Shown piece after piece: positions 28,884-37,841 of a DNA stretch of 64,000 nt; the first letter of the stretch is position 1; every line of letters begins with the position of its first letter. Origin of the DNA: Sphaerisporangium rufum (GTDB lineage Bacteria; Actinomycetota; Actinomycetes; Streptosporangiales; Streptosporangiaceae). A model generated the notes under the pieces. It was not told where the DNA came from. It saw only the letters and a list, made by a program, of their open reading frames with translations, and made no database searches. Location: NCBI RefSeq assembly GCF_016863395.1, contig NZ_BOOU01000058.1, positions 62,001 through 126,000 of the forward strand, in the 5' to 3' direction. The position numbers and the translations under genes are program-made.

Positions 28884-31490
28884 GTGAGAGCAATCCGCAG
28901 GTTCACCGTCCGAACCGTCCTTCCCGTGGAGCTGGCCGCCCTGGGCGAGCTGGTGCACAATCTGCGCTGGTCCTGGCACCCCGAGACCCTGGACCTGTTC
29001 GCGGAGGTCGACCCCGCCACCTGGGAACGCGTCGGGCACGACCCGGTCGCGCTGCTCGGCGCGGTCGAGGCCGACCGGCTCGCCGAGCTGGCCCGCGACC
29101 GCAGGTTCCTGCGCCGGCTGGCCGACGCCGCCGACGATCTCCGGGAGTACATGACCGCCCCCCGGTGGTACCAGACCCTCCCGGACGCCCCGGCCGCGAT
29201 CGGCTACTTCTCGCCCGAGTACGGCATCGCCGCCGCCCTGCCGCAGTACTCCGGCGGCCTCGGCATCCTGGCCGGCGACCATCTCAAGGCGGCCAGCGAC
29301 CTCGGCGTGCCCATCCTCGGCGTCGGCCTGCTCTACCGGCACGGCTACTTCACCCAGTCGCTGTCGGCCGAGGGCTGGCAGCAGGAGCACTATCCGAGCC
29401 TCGACCCCGGCGGCCTGCCGCTGACCCTGCTCAAGGAGCCGGACGGCGCCCCCTGCCGGGTCGCCATCCCGCTGCCCGGCGGGCGCGCCCTGCACGCCCA
29501 GATCTGGGTCGCCCAGGTGGGCCGGGTCCCGCTGCTGCTGCTCGACTCCGACGTGGCCGACAACGACAACGCCGCCCGCGACGTCACCGACCGGCTGTAC
29601 GGCGGCGGCACCGACCACCGCCTGATGCAGGAGCTGCTGCTCGGCATCGGCGGCGTCCGCGCGCTGCGCGCGTACTGCCGGGTGACCGGCCACGCCGAGC
29701 CCGAGGTCTTCCACACCAACGAGGGCCACGCCGGCTTCCTCGGCCTGGAGCGCATCCGCGAGCTCACCGAGCACCGGCTCACCTTCGACGAGGCCCTGGA
29801 GGCCGTCCGGGCCGGCACCGTCTTCACCACCCACACCCCGGTGCCCGCCGGCATCGACCGCTTCCCGGCCGAGATGATCGAGAAGCAGTTCGGCGGCGAC
29901 AACGCCTGGCCCACCGTGCCGGTCGACCGCATCCTGGCCCTGGGCGCCGAGCCCGAGGGCGCCGAGCCGGACGCCGCCGGCGGGCCGGTCTTCAACATGG
30001 CCGTGATGGGCATGCGGCTGGCCCAGCGGGTCAACGGCGTGTCCGAGCTGCACGGCGACGTCAGCCGCGGGATGTTCCAGGGGCTGTGGCCGGGCTTCGA
30101 CCTGGACGACGTGCCGATCGGCTCGATCACCAACGGCGTGCACGCCCCCACCTGGGTGGCCCGCGAGGTGATGGAGCTGGCCGGCAAGGAGCTGCCCTCG
30201 CTGATCGAGAAGGCCCAGGGCTGGGAGGGCGTGCAGAAGCTCTCCGACGAGGAGATCTGGGCCATCCGCGGCCGGCTGCGCGGCCGGCTGGTCGAGGCCG
30301 CCCGCGAGCGGCTGCGCGCCTCCTGGCGGGCCCGGGGCGCGTCCCCGGCCGAGCTGGGCTGGATCGACGAGGCGCTGGACCCGGACGCGCTCACCTTCGG
30401 CTTCGCCCGCCGCGTCCCGTCGTACAAGCGGCTCACCCTCATGCTCAAGGACCCCGCGCGGCTGCGGCGCCTGCTGCTGGACCCGGAGCGGCCGGTGCAG
30501 ATCGTCATCGCCGGCAAGGCGCACCCGGCCGACGAGGGCGGCAAGCGGCTCATCCAGCAGATCGTGAAGTTCGCCGACCAGGAGGACGTGCGGCACCGCA
30601 TCGTCTTCCTGCCGGACTACGACATGAACCTCGGCCAGCTCATGGTCCAGGGCTGCGACGTGTGGATGAACAACCCGCTGCGCCCGCTGGAGGCGTGCGG
30701 CACCTCCGGCATGAAGGCCGCCCTCAACGGCGGCCTCAACCTGTCCATCCTGGACGGCTGGTGGGACGAGTGGTACGACGGCGGCAACGGCTGGGCCATC
30801 CCCACCGCCGACGGCGTCACCGACACCGACCGGCGGGACGACATCGAGGCGACCGCGCTGTACGACCTGATCGAGCGGGAGGTCGCCGACCGCTTCTACG
30901 ACCGGCCCGGCGACGGCATGCCGCGGCGCTGGCTGGAGATGGTCAAGCACACCCTCACCTCGCTCGGCCCGAAGGTGCTGGCCGGGCGGATGCTGCGCGA
31001 CTACGTCGTCGACCTCTACACCCCGGCGGCCGGCTCGGCGCGCGAGCTGTCCAAGGGCGACCACGGCAAGGCCCGCGAGTTCGCCTCCTGGAAGCTGCGG
31101 GTCACCCGGGCCTGGCCCGGGGTGCGGGTGGAGCACATCGAGGCCTCCGGCATCGGCGACACCCCCGAGCTGGGCGCGTCGATGGAGGTGCGCGCCACGG
31201 TGGCGCTCGGCGAGCTGTCCCCCGACGACGTGCGGGTGCAGGTGGCGTACGGCAAGGTGGGCGTACACGACCAGCTGCTGCGGCCCTCCTACGCCACGCT
31301 CACCGTCGACTCGGTGGGCGACGACTGCCGGGCGGTGTGCACCGGGGTGGTCCCGCTGGACCGCACCGGGGCCTTCGGTTACACCGTGCGCGTGGTGCCC
31401 AGCCACCCGCTGATGGACTCCGCGGCCGAGCTGGGCCTGGTCGCCCTCCCCGAGGAGCCGGCCGGCATGACCAACGGCACCCTCCGCTAG
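28884..31490 (+). CDS. glgP: Alpha-glucan phosphorylase (GlgP, GT35)
   Basis: An 868-residue actinobacterial-type glucan phosphorylase with the N-terminal DUF3417 domain (LGELVHNLRWSWHPETLDLF) and the GT35 core: YFSPEYGIAAALPQYSGGLG, NGVHAPTW, and the PLP-lysine segment CGTSGMKAALNGGLNLSILD. It releases glucose-1-phosphate from glycogen. GTG 28884 is the start. It is divergent from glgE, so synthesis and breakdown of the glucan share one intergenic control region. A GC-rich hairpin follows the gene. Confidence 0.95.
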   Translation: MRAIRRFTVRTVLPVELAALGELVHNLRWSWHPETLDLFAEVDPATWERVGHDPVALLGAVEADRLAELARDRRFLRRLADAADDLREYMTAPRWYQTLPDAPAAIGYFSPEYGIAAALPQYSGGLGILAGDHLKAASDLGVPILGVGLLYRHGYFTQSLSAEGWQQEHYPSLDPGGLPLTLLKEPDGAPCRVAIPLPGGRALHAQIWVAQVGRVPLLLLDSDVADNDNAARDVTDRLYGGGTDHRLMQELLLGIGGVRALRAYCRVTGHAEPEVFHTNEGHAGFLGLERIRELTEHRLTFDEALEAVRAGTVFTTHTPVPAGIDRFPAEMIEKQFGGDNAWPTVPVDRILALGAEPEGAEPDAAGGPVFNMAVMGMRLAQRVNGVSELHGDVSRGMFQGLWPGFDLDDVPIGSITNGVHAPTWVAREVMELAGKELPSLIEKAQGWEGVQKLSDEEIWAIRGRLRGRLVEAARERLRASWRARGASPAELGWIDEALDPDALTFGFARRVPSYKRLTLMLKDPARLRRLLLDPERPVQIVIAGKAHPADEGGKRLIQQIVKFADQEDVRHRIVFLPDYDMNLGQLMVQGCDVWMNNPLRPLEACGTSGMKAALNGGLNLSILDGWWDEWYDGGNGWAIPTADGVTDTDRRDDIEATALYDLIEREVADRFYDRPGDGMPRRWLEMVKHTLTSLGPKVLAGRMLRDYVVDLYTPAAGSARELSKGDHGKAREFASWKLRVTRAWPGVRVEHIEASGIGDTPELGASMEVRATVALGELSPDDVRVQVAYGKVGVHDQLLRPSYATLTVDSVGDDCRAVCTGVVPLDRTGAFGYTVRVVPSHPLMDSAAELGLVALPEEPAGMTNGTLR

Positions 31491-31503
31491 CCGGTACGGA
31501 CCT

Positions 31504-31540
31504 GGCGGGCGGCGGGGCGACCACTGCTCCGCCGCCCGCC
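31504..31540. terminator. GC-rich hairpin after glgP
   Basis: GGCGGGCGGCGGGG and CTCCGCCGCCCGCC form a 14-bp stem with one mismatch, 13 nt after the glgP stop. A second perfect hairpin, CCCCGCCG-TC-CGGCGGGG, is at 31605-31622 in the same 249-nt gap before the lipoprotein gene. Confidence 0.6.
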
Positions 31541-31739
31541 GGGCGCGCCGGCGAACCGTGCGCCCGGGGGCGCCGGTCGGGGGCCGACGACCCGCTACGT
31601 GCCTCCCCGCCGTCCGGCGGGGCGGACGGCCGGGGCGGAAACGGCCGCCGGGGGCGGAAACGCGGCGGCCGCTGCCGGACACGTAAGGCAGGGAAGCGGA
31701 AGGCCCGCTTCGCGCTCCACGGAAGCGAGAGCACCTGCC

Positions 31740-32198
31740 ATGAAATCCTGCCGACTCCTGCTCGCCGTGCCGCTGCTGGCGCTGGCGACCGCCTGCGGCG
31801 GCACCGCGACGGCCGGCCCGGGCGACGCCGCCGGCCCGGTGGGCACCTCCGCCGCGGCGCCGGACGACGCCCGGGTGAAGTGGGCCCGCTGCCTGCGCGA
31901 GAACGGCGTCCCGGACTTCCCGGATAATCCGGACGATGTGCCGAGCAGCGGCGTGGCGATCTCCGATGAGGCCTTCAAGGCCTGCGAGAAGTACCACCCG
32001 GGCAAGCGGATCGATACCAAGGACCCCGCCTACCTCGACCGGATGACCAAGCTGGCCCGCTGCCTGCGCGGGAAGGGCATCGACTTCCCCGACCCCGGGC
32101 CCAACGGCGAGCTGCCGCCGCCCGACTTCGACGGCGGGAACAAGGAGAAGTTCGCCGCGGCCCTGAAGGCCTGCGACTTCACCGGCCTGAACAAGTGA
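31740..32198 (+). CDS. Lipoprotein with two RCLR...FPDP/KAC motifs
   Basis: A 152-residue predicted lipoprotein: MKSCRLLLAVPLLALATACG gives a signal with lipobox ATAC. After a short Ala/Gly linker two similar units occur: ARCLRENGVPDFPDNPDD ending FKACEKY, and ARCLRGKGIDFPDPGPNG ending LKACDF. Each contributes two Cys, so two internal disulfides, or pairing between units, are possible outside the membrane. It overlaps the HlyD-like gene by 4 bp (GTGA) and so belongs to the export operon, perhaps as its binding or substrate protein. I do not know a described function. Confidence 0.75.
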   Translation: MKSCRLLLAVPLLALATACGGTATAGPGDAAGPVGTSAAAPDDARVKWARCLRENGVPDFPDNPDDVPSSGVAISDEAFKACEKYHPGKRIDTKDPAYLDRMTKLARCLRGKGIDFPDPGPNGELPPPDFDGGNKEKFAAALKACDFTGLNK

Positions 32199-33259
32199 GG
32201 CGCGGTGTCCTGGCCGCGGTCACCCTGGGGGCGGTGCTGGCCGGGGCCGGCGCCGTCGGCGCGGCCACGCTCGGCGGCGCGGAGCGGTCCGCCGCGCCGG
32301 CCCGCCCGCCCGCGCCGACCGCCGGCGTCGAGCGCGGCGACCTGGTCGACACCGTGTCGGTGAGCGGGCGGCTGACCTACTCCGGCGAGCGGAAGATCGC
32401 GACCGGCGGCTCGGGCACGGTCACCTGGGTGCCCCGGGCCGGCGCGACGATCAGGCAGGGCGGCGCGCTGATCAGGCTGGACCGCCGCCCGGTCGTGCTG
32501 CTGTACGGCGCCGTCCCGCTGTACCGGACGCTCCGGCAGGGCGTCACCGACGGACCGGACGTCCGGCAGCTGGAGAAGGCGCTGAAGGCCCTGGGGTTCG
32601 GCCGCGGCGTCACGGTGGACCGGCACTTCTCCTGGGCCACCCGGCAGGCCGTGCTGCGCTGGCAGAAGCACCACGGCATGGCCAGGACCGGGGAGGTGGA
32701 CGCCGCCCAAGCGGTCTTCCTGCCCGGCCCGGCCCGGGTCGCCGAGGCCAGGGCCGCGGTCGGCGACACCGCGCGGGCCGGCGGGCAGGCACTGACCGTC
32801 ACCGGCACCCGGCAGGTGGCCCGGGTCGATCTCGACGTCGCCCGGCGGCACCTGGTGCGCGGGGGCGGCCGGGTGACGGTTGAGCTGCCCGGCGGGAAGA
32901 CCGTCAAGGGGAAGATCACCGCCATCGGGGGCGCGGTGAAGGTCGAGGACGCCGGCGGCCAGGAGGGCAAGAGCACCGTCGAGGTGGAGATCTCGCTGCC
33001 CGCCGGAAAGGCCCGGGGGCTGCCGGACCAGGCGCCCGTGGCGGTGACGCTGGTGAGCGAGCGCCGCCGCGACGTGCTCAGCGTGCCGGTCGAGGCGCTG
33101 CTGGCGCTGCGCGACGGCGGGTACGGCGTGACGGTCGTGGACCCCGGCGGCGCCCGGCGGACGGTGAGCGTGCGGACCGGCGGGTACGGCGGCGGCCGGG
33201 TGGAGGTCGCCGGCCCGGGGCTGGCGGCCGGGACGAAGGTCGAGGTGCCCGCCGAATGA
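32195..33259 (+). CDS. Periplasmic-adaptor (HlyD/MacA-like) protein with peptidoglycan-binding domain
   Basis: A 354-residue protein with an N-terminal membrane helix ([20 protein letters not shown]). A biotinyl-lipoyl-like half follows ([20 protein letters not shown]). A PG_binding_1 domain comes next ([40 protein letters not shown]), then MacA-type beta-barrel strands ([20 protein letters not shown]). In monoderm bacteria such proteins partner MacB-like transporters and may anchor to the wall. It overlaps both neighbours (GTGA upstream, ATGA downstream), so the four genes 31740-35315 are a single coupled operon. Confidence 0.85.
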   Translation: MRRGVLAAVTLGAVLAGAGAVGAATLGGAERSAAPARPPAPTAGVERGDLVDTVSVSGRLTYSGERKIATGGSGTVTWVPRAGATIRQGGALIRLDRRPVVLLYGAVPLYRTLRQGVTDGPDVRQLEKALKALGFGRGVTVDRHFSWATRQAVLRWQKHHGMARTGEVDAAQAVFLPGPARVAEARAAVGDTARAGGQALTVTGTRQVARVDLDVARRHLVRGGGRVTVELPGGKTVKGKITAIGGAVKVEDAGGQEGKSTVEVEISLPAGKARGLPDQAPVAVTLVSERRRDVLSVPVEALLALRDGGYGVTVVDPGGARRTVSVRTGGYGGGRVEVAGPGLAAGTKVEVPAE

Positions 33260-34122
33260 CCCCCGACCACCAGACCCCCCGGTCCGACCGGCGGACCGGC
33301 CTCCAGACCGGCCCCGGGTCCGACCACCGGGCCGATCACCAGGCAGGTCCGCGCTCCGACCGGCAGGCCGCCCCCGCGCCCGGGCACGAGCGGATCATCG
33401 ATGCCACCGGGGTCACCAAGCGTTACGGGCAGGTGGACGCGCTGCGCGGCGTCGACCTGGCCGTCGAGGCCGGTGAGCTGGTCGCCATCGCCGGCCCGTC
33501 CGGGTCGGGCAAGTCGACCCTGCTCCAGGTGCTCGGCACCCTCGACCGGCCCACGTCGGGCACCGTGAAGATCGCCGGCCACGATGTGGCGGGCCTGCCG
33601 GACCGGCGGCTGTCGGCGCTGCGCGCCAGGAGCATCGGGTTCGTCTTCCAGCGGTTCCACCTGGACCCCGGCCTGCCCGCCCTGGACAACGTGGCCGACG
33701 GCCTGCTGTACGCCGGCCCGCCGCTCCGGGTCCGCCGCGAGCGTGCCCGGGCCGCGCTGGAACGGGTCGGCCTCGGCCACCGGCTGGGGCACCGGCCGCA
33801 CCAGCTGTCCGGCGGCGAGCAGCAGCGGGTCGCCATCGCCCGCGCGGTGGCCGGCGAGCCCGCGCTGCTGCTGGCCGACGAGCCGACCGGCAACCTGGAC
33901 TCGGCGGCCGGCACCGAGGTGCTCGCCCTGCTGCGCGACCTGCACGCCGGCGGCGCCACGGTCGTCGTCATCACCCACGACCCGGAGATCGCCGAGTGGA
34001 GCCCGCGGCGGGTGCGCATGCGGGACGGCCGCGTGGTGTCCGACGGCGGGCCGGGCACCGGCCGCCGTTCGGTGGCCGCCCTGGTGAAGAGCGATCGCGC
34101 CGCCGGGGCGGGATCGCGGTGA
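33256..34122 (+). CDS. MacB/LolD-type ABC transporter ATP-binding protein
   Basis: A 288-residue ATPase: Walker [14 protein letters not shown], signature [15 protein letters not shown] and Walker [14 protein letters not shown], of the LolD/MacB subfamily (the FVFQRFHL Q-loop and PTGNLD are typical). The first ~50 residues are an extra, charged, low-complexity leader ([16 protein letters not shown]) ahead of the normal start of the fold; the ATG at 33256 overlaps the adaptor stop, and an internal start is possible. It should energise the FtsX-like permease that follows. Confidence 0.88.
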   Translation: MTPDHQTPRSDRRTGLQTGPGSDHRADHQAGPRSDRQAAPAPGHERIIDATGVTKRYGQVDALRGVDLAVEAGELVAIAGPSGSGKSTLLQVLGTLDRPTSGTVKIAGHDVAGLPDRRLSALRARSIGFVFQRFHLDPGLPALDNVADGLLYAGPPLRVRRERARAALERVGLGHRLGHRPHQLSGGEQQRVAIARAVAGEPALLLADEPTGNLDSAAGTEVLALLRDLHAGGATVVVITHDPEIAEWSPRRVRMRDGRVVSDGGPGTGRRSVAALVKSDRAAGAGSR

Positions 34123-35315
34123 CGGCCCGCGAACTCACCCCGGCCCGGCTGCGGCCGCAGGACGTCGTCCGGGTCGGTGCCGCCGGCATGCGGGCCCGGC
34201 CTGGCCGGCTGGTGCTGTCCGCCCTCGGTATCGCGCTCGGCATCGCCACCATGGTCGCGGTGATCGGCATCTCCGCGTCGGGGCAGGAGCGGCTGCTGCG
34301 GGAGCTGGACCGGCTCGGCACCAACCTGCTACGGGTGACGCCCGGCGACTCCTTCCTCGGCGAGAAGGTCGAACTGCCGGCGGCCGCGGTCGGAATGGTG
34401 CGCCGGATCGACTCGGTCACCTCGGCCGCCGCCACCGGCGACGTCGAGGTCTCGGTCCGCCGCACCGACCGCATCCCCAAGGAGCAGACCGGCGGGCTCG
34501 CGGTGCTGGCGGCCACGCCCGGCCTGCTCGGCACCCTGGACGGGAAGGTGCGGAGCGGCACCTGGCTGAACGACGCGATCGCCGGCCGCCCCGCGGTGGT
34601 GCTCGGCTCGGTGGCCGCCGGCCGGCTCGGCGTCCACCGGGCCGGCACCCCGGTCTGGATCGGCGACCGGTGGTGCACCGTGGTCGGGGTCCTGGACCCG
34701 ATGCCGCTGGCCCCGGAGGTCGAACGCGCCGCGCTCATCGGCTTCCCGGCCGCGCGGAAGTACTTCGGCTTCGACGGCCATCCGACGACGATCTACGAGC
34801 GGTCGGCGGAGGATGCGGTGGACGCCGTCCGGGCACTGCTGCCCCGCACCGTCGATCCGGAGCATCCCGAACAGGTCGCCGTGTCCCGCCCGTCCGACGC
34901 GCTGGCCGCCCGGGCGGCCGCCACCGACACCTTCACCGGCCTGCTGCTCGGCCTGGGCGCGGTCGCGCTACTGGTCGGCGGGGTCGGCGTGGCGAACACC
35001 ATGGTGATCTCGGTGCTGGAACGCCGCCGGGAGATCGGGCTGCGCCGGTCGCTCGGCGCCACCCGCGGACAGATCCGGCTGCAGTTCCTCGCCGAGTCCC
35101 TGCTGCTGTCGGCGGCCGGCTCGGGCGCCGGGCTGCTGATCGGCGCGCTGGTCACCACCGGCTACGCCCTGTCCCGGGACTGGCCGCCGGTGGTGCCGCC
35201 CTGGGTGCTCGGCGGCACGCTGGCGGCCACCCTGGCCGTCAGCGTGCTCGCCGGCCTGTACCCGGCGGTCCGCGCCGCCCGGGTGCCGCCCAGCGTCGCA
35301 CTCACCTCCGGCTGA
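34119..35315 (+). CDS. MacB-type ABC transporter permease (FtsX-like)
   Basis: A 398-residue permease: one N-terminal helix ([20 protein letters not shown]), a large extracytoplasmic MacB_PCD domain, then three C-terminal helices with the FtsX signature [20 protein letters not shown] and [20 protein letters not shown]. It overlaps the ATPase by 4 bp at GTG 34119; the longer frame from 33996 is inside that gene. The complex probably exports a peptide, lipid or antibiotic using mechanotransmission. Its last 54 bases are repeated at 36687-36742. Confidence 0.9.
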   Translation: MTARELTPARLRPQDVVRVGAAGMRARPGRLVLSALGIALGIATMVAVIGISASGQERLLRELDRLGTNLLRVTPGDSFLGEKVELPAAAVGMVRRIDSVTSAAATGDVEVSVRRTDRIPKEQTGGLAVLAATPGLLGTLDGKVRSGTWLNDAIAGRPAVVLGSVAAGRLGVHRAGTPVWIGDRWCTVVGVLDPMPLAPEVERAALIGFPAARKYFGFDGHPTTIYERSAEDAVDAVRALLPRTVDPEHPEQVAVSRPSDALAARAAATDTFTGLLLGLGAVALLVGGVGVANTMVISVLERRREIGLRRSLGATRGQIRLQFLAESLLLSAAGSGAGLLIGALVTTGYALSRDWPPVVPPWVLGGTLAATLAVSVLAGLYPAVRAARVPPSVALTSG

Positions 35316-35326
35316 CCCCCTACGGG

Positions 35327-35386
35327 CGGGCTGTCGTCCATCCCGGTGGCGAGCGGGTGTTCGCCGCCGGGGTGGACGTCAAGGAG
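35327..35386 (+). pseudogene. 60-bp enoyl-CoA hydratase fragment (relic)
   Basis: Twenty codons (VVHPGGERVFAAGVDVKE in the core) align without gaps to codons 48-67 of the intact hydratase at 36875, sharing 52 of 60 bases with 37016-37075. It has no start or flanking coding sequence and lies 12 nt after the permease stop. It is one half of a reciprocal duplication around the tetR/DHFR-like cassette. Confidence 0.75.
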
Positions 35387-35422
35387 GGTGTTTCCCCTTG
35401 GACCTCGGACCGCTCCCTGGGG

Positions 35423-35998
35423 TCAGGTGACGGTGAGGCTGCGTTCGACCGCCTTGACCACCAGCTCGTCCACCTCCTCGGGGGCGAACAGCTCCGGGAG
35501 CGTCAGCGTTTCCACGATCAGCCAGTTGAGCGCCAGCATGAGGAGCCTGACCGAGGTCGCGTCACCGGGCAGGCCCTGCTTCAGGTGGTAGGAGACGTTC
35601 GCGTCCATGTCCGCGCGCACCCTCCCGGTGAGCACGACACGCAGGGCGGGCCGTCGGGTCGCCTCCAGCCGCAGCTCCAGCATGGCGAGATAGCCGCTGC
35701 GGAACCCGGCGACCCGGCCGACCGTCTCCCGCATCAGCTCGGTCACCTTGGCGGTGTCCCGCGGCCCGGTCTCCGCGGCGGCCCAGGTGGCCTCGTCGGG
35801 CATCCACCGCTGGTAGACCCGATCGGCGATCTGCATGAGCAGGTCGTCGCGGTTGGCGAAGTAGTTGGTGGCCGTGCCGGTCGGGGTGCCCGCCTCGGCG
35901 TCGACCGCCCTGAAGGTCAGGCCGCGGGCGCCTTCCCCGGCCAGCACCTCGATGGCCGCGTCGAGGAGCGCGTTCCTGCGCTGGTCGTTCTTTCGCAT
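35423..35998 (-). CDS. TetR-family transcriptional regulator
   Basis: A 191-residue repressor: ALLDAAIEVLAGEGARGLTF with helix-turn-helix VDAEAGTPTGTATNYFANRD, and an ordinary C-terminal domain. It is divergent from a DHFR-like gene. A TAGAGT -10 box on the minus strand 6 nt before the ATG and absence of a ribosome site suggest a leaderless transcript. The palindrome at 36016-36025 between the two is its likely operator. The cassette is bounded by duplicated flanks, so it may have been acquired. Confidence 0.88.
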   Translation of the reverse strand: MRKNDQRRNALLDAAIEVLAGEGARGLTFRAVDAEAGTPTGTATNYFANRDDLLMQIADRVYQRWMPDEATWAAAETGPRDTAKVTELMRETVGRVAGFRSGYLAMLELRLEATRRPALRVVLTGRVRADMDANVSYHLKQGLPGDATSVRLLMLALNWLIVETLTLPELFAPEEVDELVVKAVERSLTVT

Positions 35999-36015
35999 GT
36001 TGACACTCTAGCGGT

Positions 36016-36025
36016 GTAGTACTAC
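36016..36025. promoter_or_regulatory. Candidate TetR operator
   Basis: GTAGTACTAC, a perfect 10-bp palindrome, 18 nt from the TetR start and 46 nt from the DHFR-like start. A related half-site CACTAC follows at about 36049-36054. Confidence 0.45.
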
Positions 36026-36070
36026 GTTTGCACCACTTCAAGTAAAGCACTACGACAGGAGTGGTCAGGT

Positions 36071-36649
36071 ATGCGAAAGCTCGTCTACTACGTCGGAGTC
36101 TCCATCGACGGCTACATCGCCGGCCCCGGCGGCGAGGTCGACTTCTACCCGGTGAGCGACGACATGGCCGCGTGGATGAACGAGCGGCACCCCGAGGTGA
36201 TCGCCACGCACATCCGCGCGCAGGTCGGACTGGCCGACGCGCCCGCCAGGCGGTTCGACACGGTGGTGATGGGCCTCGGCACCTACCGGCCCGCCCTGGA
36301 CGCCGGCGTCACCAGCCCTTACTCCCACCTGCGCCAGTACGTGGTGTCCTCGACGCTGGAGAAGATCGACGACCCGTCGGTCGAACTCGTCCCCAGCGAC
36401 CCCGTCGGGCTGGTCCGCCGGCTCAAGGCCGAGTCCTCCGACAAGGACGTCTACCTCGCCGGCGGCGGCGAACTGGCCGGGGCGCTGCTGCCGGAGATCG
36501 ACGCACTGATCATCAAGTCGTATCCGGTGGTCGCCGGCGCGGGCGTCCCGGCCTTCCGGGGCGGGTTCGACCCCACGCTCTTCACCCCCACCGAGCGGCA
36601 GTCGTTCGATAACGGGGCGCAGGTGACCTGGTTCCAGCGCGCCGCGTAG
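36071..36649 (+). CDS. Dihydrofolate reductase-family (RibD C-terminal-like) protein
   Basis: A 192-residue protein of the YwjB/RibD_C group: MRKLVYYVGVSIDGYIAGPG at the start, TVVMGLGTYRPALDAG in the middle and DVYLAGGGELAGALLPEIDA near the NADP-binding site. Such proteins bind NADPH; most have no known substrate, and it is not a housekeeping FolA. AGGAG precedes the ATG by 9 nt. It is divergent from, and probably repressed by, the adjacent TetR. Confidence 0.88.
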   Translation: MRKLVYYVGVSIDGYIAGPGGEVDFYPVSDDMAAWMNERHPEVIATHIRAQVGLADAPARRFDTVVMGLGTYRPALDAGVTSPYSHLRQYVVSSTLEKIDDPSVELVPSDPVGLVRRLKAESSDKDVYLAGGGELAGALLPEIDALIIKSYPVVAGAGVPAFRGGFDPTLFTPTERQSFDNGAQVTWFQRAA

Positions 36650-36686
36650 CCGCGAGGAGGCGAACTCCGCTATAGGCATGGCGGGC

Positions 36687-36780
36687 GTCAGCGTGCTCGC
36701 CGGGCCTGTACCCGGCGGTCCGCGCCGCCCGGGTGCCGCCCGGGTGCCGCCCGGGTGCCGCCCTCACCGCGGGCTGACCC
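36687..36780 (+). pseudogene. Duplicated 3' end of the MacB-like permease (relic)
   Basis: 36687-36742 matches the permease end (35238-35291) apart from one inserted G and the start of an expanded run. The unit CGGGTGCCGCC is repeated three times (36730, 36741, 36752), followed by CTCACCGCGGGCTGACCC, resembling the permease stop region. It lies between the DHFR-like gene and the intact hydratase and is not translated as part of any gene. Confidence 0.75.
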
Positions 36781-36874
36781 GCCGGGCGGGCCCCCGCGTC
36801 CGCGGGGCCCGCCCGGCCGTAGGGTGGGTGGCCGTGCCGCGGCGTGGCGGCCGAGCAGCGTAGGGAGATATCTC

Positions 36875-37648
36875 ATGGCGGAGTTCGTGCGCGTCGAGGT
36901 GGCCGGCGGGGTCGCGACGATCCGGCTGGACCGGCCCAAGATGAACGCCCTGAACATCCAGACCCAGCGCGAGCTGGCCGCGGCGGCGCGCGAGGTGGAC
37001 GCCGACCCCGGCGTGCGGGCCGTGGTCCTGTACGGCGGCGAGCGGGTCTTCGCCGCCGGGGTGGACGTCAAGGAGATGGCCGGCATGTCGTACGCCGACA
37101 TGGCGAGCCACTCGGCGGCCCTGCAGGACTGCTTCACCGCCGTCGCCGAGATCGGCAAGCCGGTGGTGGCCGCGGTCACCGGGTACGCCCTGGGCGGCGG
37201 CTGCGAGCTGGCCCTGTGCGCCGACCTGCGGATCGCCGGGGAGGGCGCCAGGCTGGGCCAGCCGGAGATCGCGCTCGGCATCATCCCGGGGGCCGGCGGC
37301 ACCCAGCGGCTGCCCCGCCTGGTCGGGCCGGCCCGCGCCAAGGACCTGATCTTCACCGGCCGGCACGTGGACGCCGCCGAGGCGCTGGCCATCGGCCTGG
37401 TCGACCAGGTCGTCCCGGACACCGAGGTGTACCCGGCGGCGGTCACCTACGCCGAGCGGTTCGCCGCCGGCCCGGCGGTCGCGCTGCGCGCCGCCAAGCA
37501 GGCCGTCGACCAGGGCCTGTCCACCGACCTGGCCACCGGCCTTGAGATCGAGCGCCTGCACTTCTCCGGCCTGTTCGCCACCGAGGACGCCCGGACCGGG
37601 CTGCGCGCCTTCACCGACAAGACCAAGCCCACCTTCACCGGCCGCTGA
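36875..37648 (+). CDS. Enoyl-CoA hydratase/isomerase-family protein
   Basis: A 257-residue crotonase. The oxyanion-hole segments are ERVFAAGVDVKEMAGMSYAD and GYALGGGCELALCADLRIAG, and the catalytic Glu positions are in GQPEIALGIIPGAGGTQRLP, including both Glu expected of a true hydratase. It probably hydrates short or medium enoyl-CoAs in beta-oxidation. ATG 36875 has AGGGAG 7 nt upstream; the frame from 36755 is rejected as it runs through duplicated sequence. A 60-bp relic of it lies at 35327. Confidence 0.9.
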   Translation: MAEFVRVEVAGGVATIRLDRPKMNALNIQTQRELAAAAREVDADPGVRAVVLYGGERVFAAGVDVKEMAGMSYADMASHSAALQDCFTAVAEIGKPVVAAVTGYALGGGCELALCADLRIAGEGARLGQPEIALGIIPGAGGTQRLPRLVGPARAKDLIFTGRHVDAAEALAIGLVDQVVPDTEVYPAAVTYAERFAAGPAVALRAAKQAVDQGLSTDLATGLEIERLHFSGLFATEDARTGLRAFTDKTKPTFTGR

Positions 37649-37841
37649 GTTCCGGTCTGTCGCCGGCCCGGGAATCCGTCCGGATCTTGACCGGCCGGCC
37701 CGGTCGGCCGGACAATCCGGCGAGGTGCGAGATCGCGTGCCGGGGTGACCGGTGGGGAGCAGGAACGCCGCGGCGCCGCGCACCGGCTGCCGCCTGCCTG
37801 CCCGGCAGGCGTTCACCTCACCGGAACAGGAGCCGCGAGCC

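Noticed and set aside
28869-31997. Minus-strand frame of 1042 codons opposite glgP
   Set aside because: Shadow of the clearly coding phosphorylase gene; no domain signal and no ribosome site.
35346-35591. Small plus frame after the permease
   Set aside because: Starts in the hydratase relic and continues antisense to the tetR gene.
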